In this document: positions 1-4,981 of the stretch, in pieces
How the letters are laid out: the number at the start of each line of letters is the position of its first letter
Numbering within the stretch: position 1 is the stretch's first letter
DNA from: Rhodobacteraceae bacterium UBA3069
Lineage (GTDB): Bacteria; Pseudomonadota; Alphaproteobacteria; Rhodobacterales; Rhodobacteraceae
Reading direction: 5' to 3'
DNA: 7,160 nt
NCBI GenBank assembly: GCA_002366795.1
Contig: DFBX01000065.1
Coordinates: 1 to 7,160, forward strand
Notes under the pieces: model-generated
The model's input: only the letters and a program-made list of their open reading frames with translations
Told to the model about the DNA's origin: nothing
Database searches by the model: none
Made by a program: the position numbers and the translations under genes

Positions 1-48
1 AGAGCGGGTCAAATCTCGGTGAAAATGCCGCGTCAGTTCTCAGTGACA
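1..48. mobile_element. Tip of an IS21-type insertion sequence (partial)
   Basis: Two direct copies of a ~17-bp motif occur at 8-24 (GTCAAATCTCGGTGAAA) and 32-48 (GTCAGTTCTCAGTGACA). They match at 13 of 17 positions and are spaced 24 bp apart. The outer copy ends in CA at 47-48. Repeated motifs inside the ends and a terminal TG...CA are known traits of IS21-family elements, and this motif style resembles ends I recall from that family. The reading frame of the neighbouring transposase-like gene runs into this sequence and stops at 40-42, which fits an insertion at about 48/49. The istA/istB genes would lie left of the window and are not seen. The family assignment is from pattern memory only, and the other end and target duplication are not visible. 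Confidence 0.5.
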
Positions 49-1212
49 TTCAACATTAATGTCCTCGACATTCAACGAACATACAGCCGCGGCAAGTCCG
101 GCTTCGTCATCAAGGCAATAGTTTGCGGTCTTGAACCGATCTCCGATCAGTTTCTTCACCAGCATCATGTGGGCGAACTTGAAAGCATCACCGCGAACCC
201 TGCTTCCATGCCCCGGAAGCCGCAATTTGCCGGCTGTTGCAATGTCGTCCTTGGAAAAGCGCGCGCCCTGCGAGCGCATGAGGGAGTCCTGATACTCTGA
301 GGCAGACCACAGTCTGGCGTGTTTACGCATGCTGCGCGGCAAGCCAAAATCACCGCAGCTGGTCATGACACCCTCAAGATCATCGGGGGAAACATCCGCA
401 TCGTAATCGACGGTGGCAGCTACCACGAATTGAGAGAACTTGTGCGCGGTAGCCATATGCAGCAGGGGAATCGTCCCGCGCCGCCTCTTCACAGACCAAT
501 TGACCCGAATCGTTTGAATGTCCGTCGAGAAGAATGGCTTTCGACCCTCAAAGCAAACATCCAGGCGTTTTTCCCGTTCATGAGAAAAGGCGACAGCTTG
601 CCGGTAAAGGAAATCCATCTTGCTGTGGATTTGCTTCAAACTGACATCATGGATCTCTCAGATCCGACTCAAGGGAACCTTGTTCACCAGGCATTTTAGG
701 ATCGCCCCAGTGTCATCTGTGGATTTGTGTCGTCTGGTCGGTTTGCCGATCGAAAAGGTCTTCTTGCACGATTTGCATTGATACCGCGGATCACCCTTCG
801 CCGTTTTTCCGAAAGAAGAGTAAGAGCTTGGGCTTAGAGAAATCGCCAATCCATGGCTCTCACAGGCCGGATTGTGGCAATGTTTTCCGTTTGTTCTCCT
901 GTTCAGGCGGCGAAGTCTCCAATACTCTTCTGCCAGGGCCCGGTTGGATTTCACGATGTTCGACCAGCCACATAAAGGGCAGAGATAGGACCGCTCCTCG
1001 CCCGACCCGGTGATTTTCCCACGGTCGCCCGATGGATTGGATTTTCCGCGTCCATCAAGAGGATCAGGGAAGCGCCCGAAGGCGTCGCAGAGCGGATTTC
1101 TGCAGAAGTTGACTGAGAATCCACCTGGGGCTGTCGGAAGCCTTCTCTTTGCAACTCCCGAAGATTTCTTCGAGACCTTTGCCGCAGGTTTCTTCACGCT
1201 CTTCTTTTCCAC
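40..1212 (-). pseudogene. Transposase-like zinc-ribbon protein, interrupted by TGA and 3'-truncated
   Basis: One reading frame on the minus strand is broken by a single TGA at 658-660. The part before the stop is Lys-rich at its N terminus, then has two zinc-ribbon pairs. Counted from the ATG at 1275 these are C58/C63 with C99/C102 and C133/C138 with C167/C170, the second ending RYQCKSCKKTFSIG as in InsA-type DNA-binding ribbons. The frame continues past the TGA (EIHDVS, then a 199-residue segment) with no shift. That segment has FFSTDIQ and TVDYD, plausible DDE-type acidic positions, so I read it as a transposase or derivative. Its 3' end runs into the putative IS tip and stops at 40, shorter than I expect for the family. 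The first ATG (1275) lies upstream of the ileS terminator and has no ribosome site; GTG 1212 or 1197 is more likely. GC content looks lower than in ileS. Decay is clear, the exact family is not. Confidence 0.7.
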
Positions 1213-1223
1213 AGCCCTGCCCA

Positions 1224-1257
1224 CAAAAGGAAAACACCCCGCCAGACTACTGACGGG
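1224..1257 (-). terminator. Intrinsic terminator downstream of ileS
   Basis: On the minus strand CCCGTCAG - TAGT - CTGGCGGG (1257-1238) forms an 8-bp stem with one T-G pair and a four-base loop. It is followed by GGTGTTTTCCTTTT (1237-1224), a T-rich tract. The ileS stop codon is 77 bp upstream, and no other gene lies between, so this most likely ends the ileS transcript. A second stem, GGGGCG/CGCCCC (1290-1310), sits nearer to ileS but has no T tract on this strand. The terminator lies inside the longest possible frame of the transposase-like gene, which argues that this gene starts further downstream. Confidence 0.75.
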
Positions 1258-1334
1258 ATGCAAGACTTTCAACATTTATGACATGGGCTGGGGCGCAACC
1301 GCACCGCCCCTTTCCCGCAAGTTTCGGGTCAGGC

Positions 1335-4241
1335 TCAGCCCAAGGCCTCGTCGCAGCGTTTGCAGGTCGCGGGGTGGCTGTGTGTGCCCACATCCGGCAG
1401 GATTTTCCAGCAACGCTGGCATTTCTCGCCCTCTGCTTTTTCGAACACCACGGTGATGCCCGGGGTTTCCGGCAGGCGGAACGCTTCGGACGGGGCCGGA
1501 TCGGCACTCAGCGACAGGGTCGAGGTGATGCAGACATCCTCGAAGGTCACCGATTTCAGCGCCTCCAGCACTGCGGGATCCTCGATATGGACGACCGGCG
1601 CAGCCTCCAGCGAGGCACCGATGACCTTCTCGGTCCGCTGCACCTCAAGCGCGGCGGTAACAACGCGGCGCGCGGCGCGCACCTTGGCCCATTTCGCGGC
1701 CAGCGCATCGTCACGCCATGCGGCGGGCGTTTCGGGGATGTCCTGCAGATGGATCGAGCTGTCATCGCCGGGGAAGCGGGTCAGCCAGACATCTTCCATG
1801 GTGAAGGTCAGCATCGGTGCCAGCCAGGTGGTCAGGCGGTGGAACAGGATGTCCATCACCGTGCGCGCGGCGCGGCGGCGCGTGGTGTCGCCATCGCAAT
1901 AAAGTGCGTCCTTGCGGATGTCGAAATAGAACGCCGACAGGTCCACGGTGCAGAAGTTGAACAGCTGTTGGAACACGCCCTGGAAGTCGTATTCGTCAAA
2001 GCCCTTGCGCACGACCTCGTCCAGCTCGGCCAGACGGTGCAGCACCCAGCGTTCCAGTTCCGGCATATCCGCCGGGTCCATGCGGTCTGCTTCGGTGAAA
2101 TGGCCCAAGGCACCCAGCATGTAACGCATGGTGTTGCGCAGGCGGCGATAGCTGTCGGCCACACCTTTCAGGATTTCCGGCCCGATCCGCTGGTCGGCGG
2201 TGTAATCGGTCTGGGCCACCCAAAGGCGAAGGATATCGGCACCGTATTGCTTGACCACCTGTTCCGGCACGATGGTGTTGCCAAGCGATTTGGACATCTT
2301 GTTGCCCTTTTCGTCCAGCGTGAACCCGTGGGTCAGAACGCCGCGATAGGGCGCGCGGCCGATGGTACCGCAAGCCTGCAACATGGACGAATGGAACCAG
2401 CCGCGGTGCTGGTCGGTGCCTTCCAGATACAGGTCGGCCAGCCCGTCCTCGGACCCGTCCTCGCGGTCGCGCAGCACGAAGGCGTGGGTGGATCCGGAAT
2501 CGAACCACACGTCCAGAATGTCGAACACCTGCTCGTATTCCGCCGGATCGACGATGCCACCAAGGAAGCGTTCCTTGGCCCTGTCCTTGTACCACGCATC
2601 CGCGCCCTCGGCTTCGAAGGCTTCGGTGACGCGGGCGTTCACATCGGCATTGCGCAGCAGGAAACCGTCATCGGTGGGCAGCGCACCTTTCTTGGTGAAA
2701 CAGGTCAGCGGCACGCCCCATGCGCGTTGACGCGACAGAACCCAGTCAGGTCGCGCCTCGATCATGGAATACAGGCGGTTGCGCCCGGTCACCGGCGTCC
2801 ATTTCACCAACTGGTCGATCGAGGTCAGCGCACGTTCGCGGATCGTCTTGCCATAGGTATCGTTGCCGCCGATTTCCTTGTCGATGGCCGCGAACCATTG
2901 CGGCGTGTTGCGGAAGATCACCGGCGCTTTCGACCGCCACGAATGCGGGTAGCTGTGGGTCACGCGCCCACGCGCGATGATGCCGCCCGCCTCGACCAGC
3001 TTGTCGATCACGGCGGTGTTGGCCTTGCCTTCCTTGCCCTTGTGATCCAGCACCTTGAAGCCCGCAAAGAACGGCACATGCGGCAGGAATTCCGATTCCT
3101 CGCCCACGTTATGCGTCATCCGGTCGGTCCAGCCGCGCGCGACGAAACATTCATAGTCGTCGGCGCCATGGCTGGGCGCGGTATGCACGAAACCCGTACC
3201 CGCATCGTCGGTCACATGGTCGCCGTCGATCATCGGCACGTCGTAATCCCAGAAGCCGTCCGCGCCTTCGAGGCCGGCAAAGGGGTGCGCCAAGACCAGA
3301 CCGGCCAGTTCATCAGCCGCCACATCGCGGACACGGGTCCACTGCCCGTCTTCCAGACGCGCCTTGCCCAGCACCTCTTCGGCCAAAGCATCGGCCACCA
3401 GGTAGCGGTCCCCAACCGTGCACCAGCATTCGTCCGGCGTGGCGGTGACTTCATACAAACCGTAAGCGATCCTGGGGTTATAGGCGACCGCCTTGTTGGA
3501 CGGGATCGTCCAGGGCGTCGTGGTCCAGATCACCGCCTTGGCACCTTGCAGATCGCCCGCGCCAACAACCTCGAAAGGTACCCAGATCGTGTGGGATTTA
3601 TGGTCGTGATACTCGATCTCTGCCTCGGCCAGCGCCGTCTTTTCCACCGGCGACCACATCACGGGTTTCGAGCCTTGATACAAAGCGCCGTTCATCAGGA
3701 ACTTCATGAATTCCTCGGCGATCACCCGCTCGGCGTGGAAATCCATGGTCAAATAGGGCTTGGACCAGTTGCCGGTCACGCCAAGGCGCTTGAACTCGTC
3801 ACGCTGGATGTCGACCCATCCTTTCGCGAAATTCCGGCATTCCTGACGGAAGTCAAGAACCGGCACATCGTCCTTGTCCTTGCCCTTCTGGCGGTATTGC
3901 TCTTCGATTTTCCATTCGATCGGCAGGCCGTGGCAATCCCAACCGGGGATGTAACGCGCATCGCGCCCCATCATCTGCTGCGAACGGACGATGAAATCCT
4001 TGAGTATCTTGTTCAGCGCGTGGCCGATATGCAGGTGACCGTTGGCGTAGGGAGGGCCGTCATGCAGTGTAAAGGGCTTGCGCGCGCCATCGGCGCCCTT
4101 GTCGCGCAGTCGGTCATAGATGCCGATCCTGGCCCATTTTTCCAGCCACTCGGGCTCGCGCTTGGGCAGTCCAGCGCGCATCGGGAAATCGGTTTCGGGC
4201 AGGTTCAGTGTGTTTTTGTATTCGGGTGTGTCGGCGCACAT
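1335..4241 (-). CDS. ileS: Isoleucine--tRNA ligase (isoleucyl-tRNA synthetase)
   Basis: Cytoplasmic class Ia aminoacyl-tRNA synthetase that charges tRNA-Ile with isoleucine in an ATP-dependent reaction and hydrolyses mischarged Val-tRNA-Ile. All hallmarks are visible in the 968 residues. The HIGH signature is at 71-74 (GHLHIGHALNK), after DGPPYANG. The CP1 editing domain has TTTPWTIPSN (240-249) and DAGTGFVHTAPSHG (346-359). GWFHSSM (614-620) precedes KMSKS (648-652). An anticodon-binding helical region follows. The C terminus has a zinc ribbon with C941, C944, C960 and C963. The length is normal for the bacterial type that keeps the zinc domain (E. coli 938). The ATG at 4241 has AGGA (4253-4250) eight bases upstream. 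No frameshift or missing motif is seen. It appears monocistronic, with a 148-nt leader containing an Ile-rich ORF and an intrinsic terminator at 1224-1257. Confidence 0.98.
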   Translation of the reverse strand: MCADTPEYKNTLNLPETDFPMRAGLPKREPEWLEKWARIGIYDRLRDKGADGARKPFTLHDGPPYANGHLHIGHALNKILKDFIVRSQQMMGRDARYIPGWDCHGLPIEWKIEEQYRQKGKDKDDVPVLDFRQECRNFAKGWVDIQRDEFKRLGVTGNWSKPYLTMDFHAERVIAEEFMKFLMNGALYQGSKPVMWSPVEKTALAEAEIEYHDHKSHTIWVPFEVVGAGDLQGAKAVIWTTTPWTIPSNKAVAYNPRIAYGLYEVTATPDECWCTVGDRYLVADALAEEVLGKARLEDGQWTRVRDVAADELAGLVLAHPFAGLEGADGFWDYDVPMIDGDHVTDDAGTGFVHTAPSHGADDYECFVARGWTDRMTHNVGEESEFLPHVPFFAGFKVLDHKGKEGKANTAVIDKLVEAGGIIARGRVTHSYPHSWRSKAPVIFRNTPQWFAAIDKEIGGNDTYGKTIRERALTSIDQLVKWTPVTGRNRLYSMIEARPDWVLSRQRAWGVPLTCFTKKGALPTDDGFLLRNADVNARVTEAFEAEGADAWYKDRAKERFLGGIVDPAEYEQVFDILDVWFDSGSTHAFVLRDREDGSEDGLADLYLEGTDQHRGWFHSSMLQACGTIGRAPYRGVLTHGFTLDEKGNKMSKSLGNTIVPEQVVKQYGADILRLWVAQTDYTADQRIGPEILKGVADSYRRLRNTMRYMLGALGHFTEADRMDPADMPELERWVLHRLAELDEVVRKGFDEYDFQGVFQQLFNFCTVDLSAFYFDIRKDALYCDGDTTRRRAARTVMDILFHRLTTWLAPMLTFTMEDVWLTRFPGDDSSIHLQDIPETPAAWRDDALAAKWAKVRAARRVVTAALEVQRTEKVIGASLEAAPVVHIEDPAVLEALKSVTFEDVCITSTLSLSADPAPSEAFRLPETPGITVVFEKAEGEKCQRCWKILPDVGTHSHPATCKRCDEALG

Positions 4242-4309
4242 GGGTGGCGTCCTGTTCTGTCGGTATTTCTATCGGGGTGAGGAGCGGCGCGGTATCCCAT
4301 ACGCCTTGT

Positions 4310-4339
4310 CCCGGCGGCTCGTTGGATCAGAGCGCCGGG
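4310..4339 (-). promoter_or_regulatory. Strong hairpin overlapping the end of the ileS leader ORF
   Basis: On the minus strand CCCGGCGCTC (4339-4330) pairs with GAGCCGCCGGG (4320-4310), giving 10 bp with one bulged C. The nine-base loop TGATCCAAC contains the leader-ORF stop codon (4329-4327). Just outside, CGCCTTG (4368-4362, leader codons 8-10) is perfectly complementary to CAAGGCG (4308-4302). Together they would enclose the Ile codons in a long interrupted stem. A stalled or terminating ribosome would melt different parts of it. GAGC (4320-4317) could alternatively pair with GCTC at 4285-4282, and GGCG (4305-4302) with CGCC just downstream. No U-rich tract follows, so a classical terminator is not shown. 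The pairing is read directly from the sequence and its regulatory role is inferred. Confidence 0.5.
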
Positions 4340-4389
4340 CAGGTAATTCGAATGATGATGGCAAGGCGATACATAAATCGATACATCAT
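4327..4389 (-). CDS. Ile-rich leader peptide upstream of ileS (putative attenuator peptide)
   Basis: A 20-codon ORF starts with ATG ATG at 4389 and ends with TGA at 4329-4327, 85 bp before the ileS ATG. It reads MMYRFMYRLAIIIRITCPAL, with Ile at residues 11, 12, 13 and 15 (codons ATC ATC ATT CGA ATT). Four codons in five for the amino acid charged by the next gene's product is the classic sign of a ribosome-stalling leader peptide, as with pheM before pheST or trpL before trp genes. There is no Shine-Dalgarno sequence. The predicted promoter ends 6 nt before the first ATG, so translation would be leaderless, as known for rhizobial trpL. An imperfect internal repeat (ATGTATCG twice, 12 bp apart) gives MYRFMYR. 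The inferred role is to sense charged tRNA-Ile. There is no homolog evidence available here. Confidence 0.6.
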   Translation of the reverse strand: MMYRFMYRLAIIIRITCPAL

Positions 4390-4395
4390 GCCCGC

Positions 4396-4424
4396 GTTAT
4401 AGGCCGCGCCCCCGCCCCCGTCCA
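4396..4424 (-). promoter_or_regulatory. Candidate sigma70-type promoter for the leader ORF and ileS
   Basis: On the minus strand TGGACG (4424-4419, 4 of 6 matches to TTGACA) is separated by exactly 17 bases of G/C-only sequence from TATAAC (4401-4396, 5 of 6 matches to TATAAT). The expected transcription start, about 7 bases after the -10 box, falls at 4389 or one base either side, which is the A of the leader ATG. This gives a ~148-nt leader before ileS. The very GC-rich spacer next to an AT-rich -10 box resembles stringently or growth-rate regulated promoters, but that is only an impression. Confidence 0.55.
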
Positions 4425-4495
4425 GTGGGCAAAGCGGCGGCAGATACGCGCGGCGCAATGGCTTTCACTGTTCCGCAAATACCTGCGCACCATCC

Positions 4496-4525
4496 TGGCC
4501 GCGACCGCCCGCCCCATGGTAAAAT
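4496..4525 (+). promoter_or_regulatory. Weak candidate promoter for the truncated haemoglobin gene
   Basis: TAAAAT at 4520-4525 matches 5 of 6 bases of a -10 box and lies 48 bp before the haemoglobin ATG. The best -35 partner is poor (TGGCCG at 4496-4501, 18-bp spacing). I see no clear FNR- or NsrR-type palindrome near it. The rest of the divergent region (about 4425-4573) contains nothing else I can identify apart from the ribosome binding site AGGAG at 4564-4568. Confidence 0.25.
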
Positions 4526-4573
4526 CTGCGTGGGCGCGGTAGCGATGGCGCGTCCCTCTGCTCAGGAGCCGCC

Positions 4574-4981
4574 ATGGCCACGCTGCCACCCAAATTCGAC
4601 ATCACCCGGGACGAGATCGCCCGCGTCGTCGCCTCTTTCTACGACCTGGTCCGCCAGCATCCCGGCCTAGGCCCGGTCTTTGCCGCCCATGTCACCGACT
4701 GGCCCGCGCACGAGGAAAAAGTGACCCGTTTCTGGGCCAACGCGATCCTTTATGAAAGGGATTACGACGGCAATCCGCTGGTGGTTCACCGCGATGCGGG
4801 CAACGTCAAACCCGGCATGTTCGAGATCTGGCTGGGCCTGTTCGACTTGGTGCTGCGCAGTGAATTGCGGCCCGACCAGGCCGCCGCATGGTCGGAACTG
4901 GCGCACCGGATCGGCCGGTCGCTCCGCGCCGGGGTGGTCGAACGCGAAACCCTGCCGGGCGGCATTCCAAAACTACGCTGA
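4574..4981 (+). CDS. Group III truncated haemoglobin
   Basis: A 135-residue single-domain haem globin with the 2-on-2 fold, cytoplasmic. Group III members bind O2 and NO very tightly and are linked to NO or peroxide detoxification or redox chemistry rather than O2 transport. Key positions align with Campylobacter jejuni Ctb as I recall it. FYDLV carries Phe B9 and Tyr B10 (Y23). DWPAHEEKVTRFW carries His E7 (H46). GNPLVVH carries the proximal haem ligand His F8 (H72). EIWLGLF carries Trp G8 (W86). The length is normal for the family. The start at ATG 4574 is supported by AGGAG (4564-4568) five bases upstream. It is transcribed away from ileS, and its 3' end overlaps the convergent DUF2339 gene by 9 bp. 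No NO-responsive partner gene is visible, so its physiological job here is open. Confidence 0.92.
   Translation: MATLPPKFDITRDEIARVVASFYDLVRQHPGLGPVFAAHVTDWPAHEEKVTRFWANAILYERDYDGNPLVVHRDAGNVKPGMFEIWLGLFDLVLRSELRPDQAAAWSELAHRIGRSLRAGVVERETLPGGIPKLR

Noticed and set aside
658..660. The in-frame TGA as a selenocysteine codon
   Set aside because: I see no stable hairpin with a SECIS-like loop directly after the TGA, and transposase-like proteins are not known selenoproteins. A nonsense mutation is simpler.
319..699. A 126-codon plus-strand frame opposite the transposase-like pseudogene
   Set aside because: It is antisense to the frame that has zinc ribbons and acidic motifs, and it shows no recognisable domain.
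1278..4280. A 1000-codon open frame on the plus strand opposite the whole of ileS
   Set aside because: It is a mirror of ileS caused by GC-rich codon use in an antisense frame. Its product is rich in His, Arg, Gln and Gly with no domain I recognise, while ileS shows every family motif. It has no convincing ribosome site.
4367..4386. The repeat CGATACAT (twice, 12 bp apart) as an operator
   Set aside because: It lies inside the leader ORF, downstream of the predicted start of transcription, and is explained by the repeated codons for Met-Tyr-Arg. An operator role cannot be excluded but nothing else supports it.
4242..4389. A T-box riboswitch upstream of ileS
   Set aside because: The leader is only about 148 nt, with no T-box consensus and no terminator with a U-tract. 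The organism appears to be an alphaproteobacterium, where T-boxes are not expected.
4386..4589. A 67-codon minus-strand frame in the divergent intergenic region
   Set aside because: Its Arg- and Ala-rich product looks like translated GC-rich noncoding DNA. It runs over the ileS promoter and the start of the haemoglobin gene and has no ribosome site.
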